NCBI GenBank assembly: GCA_030620095.1
Contig: JAUTXW010003832.1
Coordinates: 310,001 to 374,000, forward strand
Source: Kuschelorhynchus macadamiae
Taxonomy: Eukaryota > Arthropoda > Insecta > Coleoptera > Curculionidae
DNA: 64,000 bases
Reading direction: 5' to 3'
Below are positions 37,166 to 49,860 of this stretch, in pieces (position 1 is the first letter of the stretch; each line of letters starts with the position of its first letter). The position numbers and the translations under genes were made by a program. Under the pieces are notes generated by a model that searched no databases, had not been told where the DNA came from, and worked only from the letters and a program-made list of their open reading frames with translations.

Positions 37166-39636
37166 CAGGGTGTCAACGACTCTATTAGACAGGCCAACAG
37201 CTTTTAAAGTATTTGATGTATCAAAACGAAATTTCGTTTAGGTAAATAGTACATAAAGGGGAGAGTTTTCGCAAATTTTTCACTTTTTTTGTCACTTCCG
37301 GTTTCACCGGTTTCAATTTCGATTTTTTAAATGGAACATGGTATATTTTTACATTTTTGGATTCCTGAGAGCATTCTGAATCAGAATGTGACATTTCAAA
37401 AACTTTTTACGCTTACTTATTTTTTTTATAGCCATTTTTAAAATTGCATCTTGCTAGAACAAGAGAAGTTGATAAAATCAAATTTATGTGTCTAACTATT
37501 TTTCTTCAAATGGCGACCCTTTTTAGACAAGCACTTTTTAAAAAGAGGATTTTTCTGCGAATCTAACGGTACTAACTTTTTTGCGATTGTATTAAAAATA
37601 AGCTCAAAAATTTAATATTACTGAGAAAAATACTCGATAATCAATTATTTACTTTTATCAAGTTTGCCATGGATATCCATGCTGGATATTAAGTAGGATT
37701 TTTAATTGTGTCAGTTGGGTGATCAAGATTACTTACGTTGGATCTGTCTATGTGTCATGTTACGTAAAGTCTGCCCAGCCTATCTCTTTTGATGAAAAGA
37801 ATGCACGCCTATGCGCCTAATGCTCCGGACAGCATTTTTATACAGTTTTCTGCTGCCTCTCTTTAGATATCGTCAACAAATTTAAGCGTGCAAATCTGTG
37901 TCTTTGGCTAACAAATAGTTCAGAGTATTAAATAAAAATATAACTTTAACTAACTCCAATGACGCTGTAAAATGTAAAAGCACTATATTCTAGTTCACTG
38001 TATTTATTCAAAGTGCATTCCTCCTTGTTCACGACACATTTCCATTCGTTCAATTGTTTCTCTCAACACGTAGTGCAGCATTTGGGGCGTAATACTTCTA
38101 AATATACGTACAATCCTTTCTTCTAAGATTTCAAGAGTGGCTGGGGCTGTTACATAGACTCTTTCTTTAACATATCCCCAAATAAAGAAATCGAGAACAG
38201 TGAGATCCAGTAAACGGGTGGGCCACCGTATTGGACCCTTGGATGCAATAACTTTATTATTAAAAGGTTCAATTAAATAATTAAAAACTTCTCTGGTATT
38301 GTGAGGCGGTGCTCCATCTTGCTGGAAGTTCATTCGGCGTAAAACTTCTAAAAGTAGATCATTAAGATTTTGACTAATTTCATTTTGGAGAAAGTCCAAA
38401 TACCTAACCCTTGTTAATTGGCCTTGAAATAAAATTGGCCCAATTATTCTGTTACCAACGACACCAGCCCAGACATTGACACCAAATTTTTCTTGAAAAT
38501 TTTCTACTCTCATTTCATGTTGATTTTGTTGGGCTCAGTAACGAGTGTTTTACTTGTTAAACATATCATTATTAGTAAATCTGGATTCTTCAGAAAACAA
38601 GATACAGTCGATAAAATTTGGGTCAATTCTACAATTTTGGAGCAACCAATCACAAAACAACCCATCTATCGCCATCGTCAGGATACAAATGTTACTGTTA
38701 CTGGTATTTAAAAGCTGGATATCCGCGTTTCTTTAGTTTTTCTAGCTGATTTATGACTTAAACCCAGATCGTGATTAATTTTTCTTAAAGAAGTAGTTTT
38801 ATTAACTTCAACCATAGCAAGTACGTTAATCTCCATTTCTTCATTTATAATAAATCTGCCTTTCACCACTTAATTGCCTTCTTGATGCCTAAAACTATTC
38901 TCGAGATATGGAAAATACTGATGGACTGGATGTTGCCGGTCGGGATATCTCTGAGCATATAACTCAGCAGCATTCCTTGAATTTGTATGACATTCTCCAC
39001 ATATTAATAACATATCGACTTTTTCACTTTGAATATGCATTATTTTGACTTTTGAAAACAAAAATAATACTGAAAATCAAGAAAAATAAGGCAATCTTAT
39101 GTCGACTCACTGTCAAAACAAAAAATCCAACTTAATATCCAGGATGATTCAGTTAGATTTACAAAAAAAATTCTCTTTTCAAAAAGTGCTTGTCTAAAAA
39201 GGGTCGCCAATTGAAAAAAAAAATAGTTAGACACAAAAATTTGATTTTATCAATTTTTCTTGTTCCTAGCTATCAGACTAATCACTAAAACTTAGCGATT
39301 ATATTATTCTGTCATCATTTCTGGCCCTTAGATTAATTTGCGTCCGGTCATGGCCACCTAGATTCAATTTTAAAAATGGCTATAAAAAATCAAGTAGGCG
39401 TAAAAAGTTTTTAAAATGTCAGATTCTGATTCTGAATTGCCTCAGGAATCCAAAAATATAAAAATATACAGAGTGTTCAATTTAAATAATCGAAACTGGA
39501 ATCCGGAAATGACCAGAAAGTGAAAAATACGCGAAAACTCTCCTCTTTATGTACTATTTACCTATACCAAATTTCGTTTTAATACATCAAATACTTTAAA
39601 ATTTATATCCTGTCTAATAGATTGGTTGACTTCGGG
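37166..39636 (-). mobile_element. Element B: mariner/Tc1-superfamily transposon, sister of element A (2471 bp)
   Basis: It begins CAGGGTGTCAACGACTCTATTAG after a TA and ends with the inverse of CCCGAAGTCAACCAATC before a TA. The arms are about 500-600 bp and include TTTTTTGCGATTG, AAGTGCTTGTCTAAAAAGGG and GTTAGACACAAA. The left arm lacks the roughly 100-bp GGTCATGACC block that the right arm keeps. The transposase gene lies inside on the minus strand. Sequence matches element A throughout except where A has D1. Confidence 0.85.
38004..39061 (-). pseudogene. Element B transposase (DUF4817-type, damaged, intronless)
   Basis: Minus strand. The N-terminal block (about 38870-39061) carries EKVDMLLICGECH, NAAELYAQRYPDR and HQYFPYLENSFRHQEGN of a DUF4817-type helix-turn-helix. 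A middle part is broken into several frames. The last block (38004-38513, 169 codons) is open and has FGVNVWAGVVGNRIIGPI, FQQDGAPPHN (second catalytic Asp) and WPTRLLDLTVLDFFIWGY (third Asp region, with SPD changed to LLD). It ends REQGGMHFE. The site where elements C and H carry an intron (between GVVG and NRIIG) is continuous here. Confidence 0.8.
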
Positions 39637-39639
39637 TAT

Positions 39640-41450
39640 ACTTGTATTTTAAATATTGGACTGTTTTTTTGTTATTCCAGGTAATATCGTTCTGTTTCGT
39701 ATACAAAATTGTTTCTTCCGGACCCCAAAAATAACATTTTACCAATTGTACCTTCGTTTAAGATAGTATTAAGGAGTTATTTAGATACAAAAAATACAAA
39801 AACTGACTTCTGACAACGTTTAAAACACCCTGACAGCACCTTTTTTATGTATTACTTCATCATTCTGCAAAACAGACATTAATTTAAAATAATTATACCT
39901 GAGAATGCACTTTGAAATGAAAAGAGTTGAATTTGCCGATGGTTTTCCAGATTGAGAGCAGTTGTTATAGCAGCTCTAGGGCTTGTCCGAATTTAACATA
40001 TAACATATAAACTTAACCATCTTAATCGGCTGAAAAGTAAGATTGTTTAATTAGTAAATTCTATTGAATAAGCTATTAAGAGTTTTCTTGTATATTTTCA
40101 AGATATTTATAACAAATCTTTCCAGATTTAAGGCAACTATCAAAGTTATAAGAAATTTTAATGCTAATATTTTCCAAAATATTTTTTAAGTTTGTTCAAT
40201 TCTATATCACTTACTTTTTCAAGCACGTAGACATATTTGTTTTTTGTTTGTTGTTTCACCAATTAGGAAGAAAAGAGAACAATTCGCCTCTAAAAAATAA
40301 TTTATGTTAAATAAAAGAAGAAAACTTAATAACATAAAGTTTTCTTATACTTATTTTTCATCTATTAGAATTTTAAAAAAAGTTGGGCTTTAGAGATGTT
40401 TCTCATATTCGTATGCGACAGTCAATGTTTATTTCGTTGTTCCTAATAAATAAACTTCAGACCATTTATACTATTAGTTTTAAAAAATGTATCTTTTATT
40501 ATGTTATTAATAATTTTGTAGCAATATGATTAAAATAAAAAGTATTTTTGCCTTTATTGCTAACAATTATCGTAATTAAAGCAAATAAAATCAACATTAC
40601 TCATACTCGAATGACCCGTACTAAATACCACCTTTATTAAAGCAATTTGGCAAATTAATTTCGGGAATTCGAGTCAATGTGGCAATTAGTTTTGTATTAC
40701 GTTTCAAAAATTTAATATTGTATACCATTAAAAATTAAAGCTCTTTATATAATAGCTTTTATTTATGTTATTCTTACAGGTTTCCCAATTGGAACATAAG
40801 AGGCATTTATCGGGTTACCCTATACAATTGTATTCCTAAGTGTTTAATGAAACTTTAACCTATACTTTTATGCCTAAATTTACAATTACTATTTTTTCAT
40901 ATTCAATAAAATAAAATAAACTTCTATTTATAACAGCAGTATTATATTTACGAGAGAACTCAAAATTATTTTGTTATTTAAAGGCAGTTTTCGTCACCAT
41001 ACATACCTATTTAATTATTTAACTTTACAATACATCTTACTGCTTACATTTAATGATGCATATTTAATTCTAATAACTAAGTAGTAGTTCTATTGACACC
41101 CTACTGAAACTATACAAAGAAAAATTCTTTACCAATATGTTCATGTTTTAAAACTATTTTTTGGGTTTTTCGCCACAATCACAATCCCAATAGAAAAACA
41201 TACTAAAAGCAGAATAATTCTTATGTTTAGTATTAGAAATATAACCAGAATGGCTAATCTCTGACAGAATGTCAATTCAAATTATTTTATTTTTAATTTT
41301 AGAAAAGGTGAGAAAATATGTGTAACTAGAGTATGTTCAATTTAATTTATTGTCTTTGAGGTGTCCTTTTCTTACTTCAGAATTTAGCGAATTTAATCAT
41401 GTATTATTAAAATTAACGGAACAAGATGCTACACAGTTATCTTTATTTAA
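39640..41450. other. No gene recognised
   Basis: A+T-rich unique-looking sequence. I found no second copy in the window, no long frame with motifs and no hairpin of note. Confidence 0.5.
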
Positions 41451-41479
41451 CAACATAAAGGCAGTTTCTTCTATTTTAC

Positions 41480-42850
41480 TTTTTTTGGAACATGGTTGTT
41501 TTGCTAAACTACTTGAAGCATTCCAATTTTACGATTGTCATTTAGTGCATGTTGGCAAATGTTTGCTTTCTGAAATTCACTATTTTTTTATGTATGTTTG
41601 GTATTTTTTATTTCTTTTGCCTAATGGCCTAGAGGTTTCGCCTATGTAAAATTATTGCATTGACACGGAATTTTATAAACAACATTTTATATATTTTTTG
41701 TTCGTTGTTAGGTTTTGTTTTTGTAAGTTTGCTTCTAAGCATATTTTGTGTTTTAATAATCGTTCTTAAATTAAAGCGTTTACCTATTCGTTTTATTTTA
41801 TCTGATAACTTAGGTATGTATGGTATAGAGGTTTGAAATTGGTCTATTTTGGATTTGTTTAACCCTCGGATTCGCAAATTCATAAAAACATTTTTCAATG
41901 AAACCATTAATATAAAACATATTTTATAAAAAAAATTTCTTCAACAAAATTTTGATCTTTGCAAATTATTTTTGCTCTATCATATAGACTTTTTACAACT
42001 CCCTTTTTAATCATGATTGGATGATTTAAGTAAAAATTTAGGTATCTGTTTGTGTGTGTAGGTTTTCTGTATATTTTTGTTCTAAAACTGTATATGTCTG
42101 TTTTAATAAGTACGTCTGTAAAATGAAATTTGTTGGTATGTGTCTTTTTCAATAGTAAATTTAAATGTCGGTTCCTTGGTGTTAATATGATTTAAAAAAT
42201 CGTTTAAATGTTGATTGTCCTGTTCATATACAGGAAAAATGTCATCAATGTACCTCCATCAAACAAGTGGCTTATAATCGTAATTTTGAACATAATTTAA
42301 CTCAAAATTTTCCATAAAAATATGACTTAGTAAAGGAGATAAAAATAAATAAATTTTGTTGGCAATATTAGTTTTTATATTGAAAATAAGGGGTTTGTTT
42401 TTACACAAAAAGTAAAAATTTCTAGAATATCATGAATGTTTAATGATGTACGTTCACTAAGATTGTTATCATTTTCAAGTTTATTTTTTACTATGTTTAA
42501 AGTTTCATCTACAGGGTAATTGTAAACGATCTAACGATATCAAAACTTCCCAGTATATTATTTATATTTACTTGAATATTAGACAATTTTTCTAAGTGAT
42601 GTGAATTTTTTGTATATGAATCAATGTTACTGACTAGCGGTTTTAATAAACTTAAAAGAAACCTAGCTAAAGGATGTGTGGTTGAGTTTACGCTACTTAC
42701 TATTGGTCTTAATGGTATGTTTGGTTTGTGAATTTTTTCTCGGGTACCTTCACAGTGAACCCATAGCTTAAGACAGCGTATTGAACTTATCAGGTAACTA
42801 TTTGATTTTTGAATTGGGATTGCAATTCTAGCGAAAAAACCAAAAATAGT
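41480..42850 (-). pseudogene. Penelope-like element 1: reverse transcriptase and GIY-YIG endonuclease remnant
   Basis: On the minus strand the translation (several frames) runs in the order expected of a Penelope-like element. First comes a KIHKPNIPLRPIVSSVNS block near 42720, then LGSFDIV near 42545 and the catalytic RYIDDIF box near 42255. A thumb block follows (YRKPTHTNRYLNFYLNHP at about 42050, then GVVKSLYDRAKII) and a linker (PYIPKLSDKIKRIGKRFNLR). Last is an eroded endonuclease beginning VYKIPCQCNNFT near 41670, with SEFQKANICQHALNDN downstream. Many stops and frameshifts; dead. These elements prime reverse transcription at a nick made by the GIY-YIG enzyme. Confidence 0.85.
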
Positions 42851-42961
42851 TTTAACACTACCTTCTTAAACTTGTTACGCCCTTCATTAATAAATATATT
42901 TTGAAATGGGTATACTTTTTTAAAACATCATTTACGATACCCATTATGGGAGAATTATTTC

Positions 42962-43358
42962 TTATATTTTTGTTAATGAAAAACCAAAAAATAATAACCC
43001 TGGACTCTTTTCTGGGTTATTAAAGCATATTTTTCTCAATAAGACAGAAGACTGAATGTGCCCATTTAAAACATTCACTAGAAACATTAAATGCTTTAAT
43101 TCTGTCTGTAAGTTTCCTTCTTCCATATTCAGTTCTCGCATCATTATAATGTAAATAATCCAAGTTAACTTTTTACTTTTTGCGATATAAAAAAATTAAA
43201 AATTTAATTTGTATAGTCTCTACCATTTTGAAATATATTTCTGACCCCGGGCCCCAAATATCAAGAGCAAATTCTAAATTGCTTCTGACAAACATGAAAT
43301 CTCTCTTAGTTCTATAAGACAAATCAACTGTAATAATTCTCATTACAAATTCTAACAT
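42962..43358 (-). pseudogene. Non-LTR retrotransposon, C-terminal RT fragment (second LINE)
   Basis: Minus-strand peptides RSNLEFALDIWGPGSEIYFKMVE, then IQIKFLIFL, then NLQTELKHLMFLVNVLNGHI followed by QSSVLLRKICFNNP match the pattern past the RT core of several insect LINE groups. That pattern is RSNLEYA-IW-P, VQRKFL, then RR--DL-FLYKLLNG-I--P-LL--I-FN-P. Two frames are needed. It lies directly upstream, in gene orientation, of Penelope-like element 1. A 91-codon frame at 43324-43599 overlaps its start and is not recognised. Confidence 0.7.
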
Positions 43359-43599
43359 TTTGTAGGTACGTAGAATTTATTATACTTATTATGTGCAGAT
43401 TTCTTTGTTCCCATAATCTCTTGAATTGTTGTTGGCCTACTTTATAGTCGTAATTGATCAATTTACCTTTTATTTTAAAAGTCATAACAGGGCATTTGGC
43501 AGCAAGTTTATTGTTTTTACTTTCTGCTTTAATGCATTTAATATCTTGTTGAGGCTTTTGACGGTCTTCCTGAGTATTTATTTCCCTGTAGAACTTCAA

Positions 43600-43933
43600 T
43601 ACATTGGCATATATTAAACATTTGAAGTTGTTTGTTACTTTTTTAATAAGAAAAAAAATAAAAGCCCCTGATTACTTCGTTGAGGCACCCCCAGCACTGC
43701 TCTAAACTCCTTGGAGAGAACACCATCTATTTCTAATAAAGAAAATTTCTTTGACACGAGAATTGGTACTATGGCAGTAAATTATTTACTTATTTATATG
43801 GTTAAACAATATATAATAATACTTTTATAAGCAACAAAATTGAGTATAAAAACTTTCAGTTCCATCCAATTTCGCCGAGTCCAGTTATTGTACGTCTTTT
43901 TTACCTCGTCAAATTGATATGTCACCACGATGC
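43600..43933. other. No gene recognised
   Basis: Spacer before D2. Nothing identified. Confidence 0.4.
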
Positions 43934-44972
43934 AAGGCCCATTAACTCTAACGTTACTTCGATGAGCAGCTATCGGGCAAGGGGGAGGAACGGGTGAGAC
44001 GGAGGTCGTGACGTCGACTGGCGACCCGATCTGATAAGGCGGCCAGTTTATTGCTTATTCAGCTTGACGTTTTCGTTGCGATAGTTGTCAGTTGTGTTTT
44101 TCAGAGTATTTTTTGAAATGTTTGAACAGTTAAATAATTGTGTTTACTGCAAATAGTATAGTTAATAAAATATGAAAAATACTTATAATATACATAAGCT
44201 GTCCCCATAGTGTGTTCTCGATTGATATCTTGGTACCGGTTAGAAATAAAGAAGAAATGTATGGTAAACTATTAAAAACTAAATCATGAAAGATAAAACA
44301 GTTTTGTTCTAATTTGAACCGTTTAGTTTAGACTATAGAGCTGTTCAAAATTGAAAATCCCAGTTTTTAAATATCAATATCTCCAAAAACAATTAACTTT
44401 AGGCCTCTGGACAATATATATAAAGTAGACGTAGAATTTTAGATAAAATTCAAATATGTAATAAAATATAGGGTGTTTCATATATGGAAAACTATTTAAG
44501 TAGGTATATAAGTCATCTTATATACAAATATTTATATTTAAACCTTTTTCTATCTCTAACCATTATCACCAAAACCGAGAACACAATACTGGGACAACTT
44601 GTATAACAAAATGTACATTTTTTAAAGTTATTCAAATATTTGTCATGCTAAATCTTTTTACAAGAATATTTTTGTGAGACTTTAAAAATACATCATATTT
44701 TTTCAAATACGATGCGAACTTTTTGAAATGCACTCAGCGAAAAAACTTGGTTAAAACATCCCTAAACATAAGTTTAAAATTATAATAAACTAAGGCTGCA
44801 TTTTATTGTAATAAAAAAGTTTCAATTTTGAACAAACAAAGATTAATATATGCAATTAAAAGCATATAGAAGCGATATCATCAATGCCGTACTAAAGCAA
44901 GCCTGTCGCCAAGTGACGTAGATCGCTCATACGGAATTGGGATAGGTCAAGATCGCACGAGGCAACCTATAG
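43934..44972. mobile_element. D2: second copy of the AAGGCCCATTAACTCTA element, 3'-truncated
   Basis: It begins AAGGCCCATTAACTCTA and aligns with D1 to GGCAACCTATAG, lacking the last 13-14 bases (AGTTAATGGGCCTT). Relative to D1 it keeps a block (about 44480-44700) that D1 has lost. It contains a mariner-type palindromic unit at 44196-44604. No coding capacity. Confidence 0.7.
44196..44604. mobile_element. Palindromic mariner-type MITE remnant inside D2
   Basis: GTCCCCATAGTGTGTTCTCG at the left and the inverse CGAGAACACAATACTGGGACAACTTG at the right form the ends. The same end sequence bounds the 1.37-kb foldback at 28926-30296 (AATAGTGCGTTCTCGG). D1 has only the left end at about 8093-8140. 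Confidence 0.55.
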
Positions 44973-44984
44973 AACAAATTAAAA

Positions 44985-46140
44985 AATATATACACAAAGT
45001 CTAGGTCTCAGTCGGAAATAAGTTTATAAATTAAGAATAGGTTACATGTTTCGCCCTAATGGGCATCATCAGAGCTAAAATAAATATACATTACAACGGA
45101 AAATACAATTAAGTAATATATAACTTTACCATAAACAAAACACATTTTACAAAGTACCATCAACCAATCAGAGACGTCGCTATAAATTTATTTGATGAGA
45201 GGCGATAGATCAAAACGAAAAAAAAAAAGAGATTGTTCAGGATGAACTTGACTAACTGTCGTAAAGTACATGCTACATTAATAAAAAGAAGAAGAATTGG
45301 TGAAAATGACAGAAAAGGCTTGAAGGTTATGCAAAATAAAAATATATAGTTATTCTTTTGAAATATTGTTAAAACTCAAATAAGGCTCAAAATAGAACAC
45401 TTTATTAACACATGTAATGATGGGGCTCTTATTAACTCTTGTTATTTCCATCTTTTCCAAAAGACCCAACTTCTTACCTTTATCCCATTCGTCAATTATA
45501 TTTAGATTTTCAGATATGGAAAAACGATGTTTTAAGGATAATAAATGATTCGCAGTCAGATTTTGTATTTGAGATATCTGTATGTTGCTGTTTTGTAACC
45601 AAGATGAGGTGTTCCTGGATCTTTTTCGAAATTTTTCTACCCGATTTTCCGACTTAAACAGCAGGACACTCTCCACAATGAAGAGAATAAACTCCAGATT
45701 TCTCCTTTTTGTCTTTGATTCTAACTATGTGTTGTTTTAAGGTATTGTTTGTTTTAAATGATATGAAAATATTAAATGACTTAAAAAATTTAGCTATGTT
45801 AAAACCCTGAATTTGTTTGTATTAATTAGATTATTATGTATTGTGTTATAAGAGAGTTTGTATTTGTTCATAAATTTATAAAAGAGTTTGTTGAATGTTT
45901 TCATTGGGAATCCATTGTTTAAGGTAATTTCCCTTATTATATCTAATTCTTTAGTAAAACCAGCTTGGGATGGTGGTAATTAAAAAAAATCTGTACAAAA
46001 ACTAATTAAAAGCGGCAAATTTGTGAGAAAAAGGTGAGTTAGATGTAAACTGAATGACATTATTAGTACAGGAGGGTTTTCTATATACCTCAAAACTAAT
46101 TTTGTTATCATTTCTATTTAAAAGAAGGGCCAAAATAAAC
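44985..46140 (-). pseudogene. Penelope-like element 2: RT thumb and GIY-YIG endonuclease remnant
   Basis: On the minus strand, FEVYRKP-type thumb sequence lies near 46110. The linker follows, then ISFKTNNTLKQHIVRIKDKK and SGVYSLHCGECPAV, the GIY part of the endonuclease (about 45670-45770), with the YIG part eroded by a stop. The downstream block 45350-45600 (LLSLKHRFSISENLNIIDEWDK, LGLLEKMEI, NKSPII) is the C terminus of the endonuclease. After the stop, GCCCTAATGGGCATCATCAGAGC at about 45053-45076 resembles the terminal regions of these elements. Most of the RT is missing or lies in the decayed DNA beyond 46140. Inactive. Confidence 0.8.
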
Positions 46141-46727
46141 TAACATTTTAAACAAAATAAACTGATGGGTCATTTATGATAAATTAAAACCAGCCTATCT
46201 ACGAGGTATGTGACGTAAATGTCTTACGAATTCTGAAATTTACCTTCGATAAATATGTTAAACTGTTAAAACCGAAAAAATAACTAACAGAACAATAAAA
46301 TGTCAAAGCAGAAATATTTAAAAAAGTGATAAAACTAATGTTAAGTTACTCATTGTGCACGTCAGATACGTGCATGGTCCTTCAGAATACTTAAAAATCG
46401 CTGAATTTTATGAATGCCGAAAATATTGGCTCTGTTCTCAACTGCCACTTCGCCATCCAAACGACCTTTAGAAAACTCGATTTATAGTTTTATGCTGTCG
46501 TGAATCTGAATGCAAATCGGAACGAGATTTCTGAAAAATGCTGTTCCATGCCTTTATTTTTAATCAATTCTGCACAAACATCAAGTAGGAGGAAAGTTTT
46601 TAACATGGTAATATATGAGAGACAATTTCGAATATTTTGCTCAACTTTTCTTTCAAATTACAGGGTGTGATTGAGTTTTTGAGCTCGGAAATTGGTCTTA
46701 ACCATAAAAACACAGATGTTTGCTGTA
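46139..46727. repeat. Direct duplication, copy 1 (longer)
   Basis: Two blocks of this segment (46139-46280 and 46541-46727) recur next to each other at 46909-47233. Landmarks are CCAGCCTATCTACGAGGTAT, ACGTAAATGTCTTACGAATT, ACATCAAGTAGGAGGAAAGT and CAATTTCGAATATTTTGCTC. The part between them (46281-46540) is missing from the second copy. Confidence 0.8.
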
Positions 46728-46908
46728 TTTAATTAAGAAATCAAACACACTTAATATTTTTAGCAGCAGAAGAAATAGTTCTTGAAATTATGCGAAATTG
46801 AAATTCTTATCATGAATTAGTTAAATGAGAATTACGATCAGGTATTACAATAAATCTAGACAAGTAAGAACTGAGGTCTGTGAAATATTCGCTTGAAAAA
46901 TAAAAATA

Positions 46909-47233
46909 AACTAACATTTAAAAAAAAATTGATGAGCCATATATGATACAGTGAAACCAGCCTATCTACGAGGTATATGACGTAAATGTCTTACGAATTC
47001 TGAAACTTACCTTCGATAAATGTGTTAAATTGTTAAAACCGAAAAATGCTGTGTCCTTTATTTTTAATCAATTCTGTACAAACATCAAGTAGGAGGAAAG
47101 TAACATGGTAATATATGAGAAACAATTTCGAATATTTTGCTCAACTTTTCTTACAAATTACAGGGTATGATTGAGTTTTTGACCTAGGAAATTGGTTTTA
47201 ACCATAAAAACACATATGTTTGCTTTATTTTGT
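46909..47233. repeat. Direct duplication, copy 2 (internally deleted)
   Basis: The two blocks of copy 1 are joined here at GTTAAAACCGAAAAATGCTG (about 47034-47053), 770 bp downstream of copy 1. No coding capacity is seen in either. Confidence 0.8.
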
Positions 47234-49860
47234 AATATATTAAATACCTAGCCGTTTAACCAATTGGCTCTTATGTCCTTACAACATAAAGTGTGCTCTA
47301 GCACTACTGCCACAAGATTTCCCCCACGTTTGTGGGGCTTCAGAAAATTGATTACGATGTTCTATCCGTTGGTGAGAAACTATTGACTGATGGGATTTCT
47401 TAGAAGTTCATTTATAAATTCTCACAATAATATTTAAGGCGCGAATAAAATACACATTTGAAAATGTAATCTTGGTTTTAGAAGCAGTTTTCTCTTACTG
47501 TGTGGACTGGTAATCTTGAAGATTTTTTAATTCATCCTTGTTTCTTCTTAAAAAGTTATATTTCTTAAAATACTTAAAGTTATTGTGCTTTGATACGTAG
47601 AATGCGTTTTTCAGCTTGGATTCGAAGAGGCGTTAAAGCACACAATCCGCGTTGTCCTCTAAAGTCGCTCGACTTTTAACGAGGCGACTTAAAAACTTTA
47701 GTTCACAGGGTGCCAATAAATACTTTATATAAATTTCGTGGTTAAAATATGCATAATATTTGATTTTTATGCGATCACTTTTATTATATTTGTATTCCCT
47801 TAAAGACTTCCCGAAGTATTGTATAACATTAAAGTTGTAGAAGTTCTTTTTATAAATTCGATTCTCAACAAGGGACAACCCGCTCTTGTCTCGTCCCGAC
47901 CAAAATTTTGTGATCGAGGTGAGACGAGATGAAGTTCTAATATCGTCTGGTCTTGTCTTGCAGCATCACTAAATATATAGATATTTTTTTATACAACTTA
48001 CTATCAGAGGTGTAAGTACAGATACTCTGTATTTTAACATATTAAAATGAATTAATAAATTAAAAAATGATGTTACGTCGGCAAGGTATGCCATAAACGA
48101 CAATTGCATTTTTATGGTTGTGAGGTGTTTTAAAGATGTTTATTCGTTTTTTGTTTTTTTTTACTCTTAAAAGCTAGGTTCTCATAGAAATAAATGTCAA
48201 TTCAAGAATGGTAAATTATTTACACCTTTAAAAAACCTGAGATACAAAGATAAAAAATAACTGTAGTTTAAAGAATACCTTTCCAATATAGTAGACGAAA
48301 TTGTGATCATTCAAAGCAATATCGATATCATTTAAAACTAAACCTTCTTCCTTAGTCCAACACATTTATTGGTATTATTCTTCATAAATTTATGCAGTTC
48401 AGCTCTCTAGGAGGGAGGGGTGCAAGCACTCACCTTTGTCACCTCCCCCACTTTCGGCGTCCCTGATTTTCATTAATATTTCTTCATTTAGCAAAGTGTC
48501 ACCGATTTTGTCTTCTTTTAAAAGATGACATAGTTCTAAAATAGTAGGTTCTTCATTTTCACTAACCTGGACACCTTTCAATTTTTTTATTAACTCCAGA
48601 CAATCCATCCTTAATTCCTTTGTACTAACGTCATTGTGATGGTTTTTAGTAAATTCTTTGCATCATCAAGTCTTGTTGTACCAGTCGATTATGATGCTCA
48701 ACAAGTGAAAAATTTTGAGTCTACTACAACTTCAATAGTTTTTAATATGCAGTAACTGAAATAAGAAATTTATTTCTGAATGTAAACTTTAAAGGAAGTA
48801 ATTTAATAATAAAGAAATATGTTTTATTTGTTTACACCACATTACTGCATATTTGAATTTGTTTATCTAAATATTGCAATTTAAGTGCAAATTCGTTTTT
48901 ATACAAATGAATTTGGTTGAATGTTGGGTTAGTTGACTCAATGACTTTAATTGGTTAATAAATTTAACAAGGAAATTAAACTTGAAATATAATACAATGA
49001 AAAAATAATTTATATTTCTTACATTTTGTACAATTATTGCTAGAAAAATGATTTTTCATGGGTTGGTCTGCCCTCGCAGGGGCTAGAGTAACGGCGCTTC
49101 CAAGGGGTGAGTAAAGGGGGTAATACCCCCCCCCAGGCACCCAATACCTAATATTGAAAATTATTTTGCGCCTAATATTTTTAATAATAAATTATTAAAC
49201 GGAAAATTTGATAGATATTATATTGTGATCATTTTTCGAGGTATGAATAATATTCGACTGATATGGCAAACACGTCTCGCATACGTAAGGCGTTTGGTGG
49301 TCGTGTCACCCTCCCCACTGTCGAAATTTATACACGAAAAATCATGACGCGGGATGGGAGACGGGAAAGATAAATGCTTTTGTTTTGTCTATTGCAGTAA
49401 AAAGACTAAAATTATAATTGCAAGGTCTCCATTTAATTTTTACAAGATATGAACTATGTATTAGATATATTATCGTCATTTTGAAAGTACTAATAGTTAC
49501 TATTTTATTTCCAAATATTCAATCATTACTTTAGTTTCTGAATTTTAAAAATAAAGTCAAGTACGGCTAAATAATAATTCTTTAATTTCCTAACCTTTGA
49601 TTAAAAACTTGCCTAAACGGGTGTTCGCCCCCCTCCCCTGGCAACAACTACCCTTCCCAGACCAGAGTTCTGGAAGCCCCACTGCGCTAAGGAGGCCGTG
49701 GATTACAAAGCCCTGGACTCAAGACTAGTAATTCCAAGCGTAAAGATAGCCCCTTTTCTTAAAGTTCTAACAGCGGTCGAAATTATTATTAAGTAAAGCT
49801 AAACCTTCATTATTGGAAGGCGCAACCATTAGTTATTCCCGAGAAGTGGATATCTCCAAA
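47234..49860. other. No gene recognised, apart from one orphan open frame
   Basis: Mostly unique A+T-rich DNA. Two G+C-richer patches at 49070-49140 and 49610-49700 contain C-runs and partly inverted words (GGCGCTTCC, GGAAGCCCC). They might be ends of a short element, but I could not define one. The open frame at 48399-48608 is listed separately. Confidence 0.45.
48399..48608 (-). CDS. Orphan open frame, 69 codons, unassigned
   Basis: The minus-strand peptide starts MDCLELIKKLKGVQV, is rich in Glu, Leu and Lys, and has a composition closer to a real helical protein than its A+T-rich surroundings (SENEEPTILELCHLLKEDK). The frame stays open a further 20-odd codons upstream of the Met. In a neighbouring frame upstream (around 48650-48720) an EHHNRLVQQDLDDAKNLLK-like stretch suggests a longer, frame-broken helical protein. 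A GTGAG that could be a donor follows GGTGACAAAG. I do not recognise the family. It may be an exon or a pseudogene fragment, or chance. Confidence 0.25.
   Translation of the reverse strand: MDCLELIKKLKGVQVSENEEPTILELCHLLKEDKIGDTLLNEEILMKIRDAESGGGDKGECLHPSLLES

Noticed and set aside
49070..49700. Possible short element bounded by C-rich patches with inverted words
   Set aside because: The matching words are only 6-9 bases and the interior shows no structure; too weak to call.
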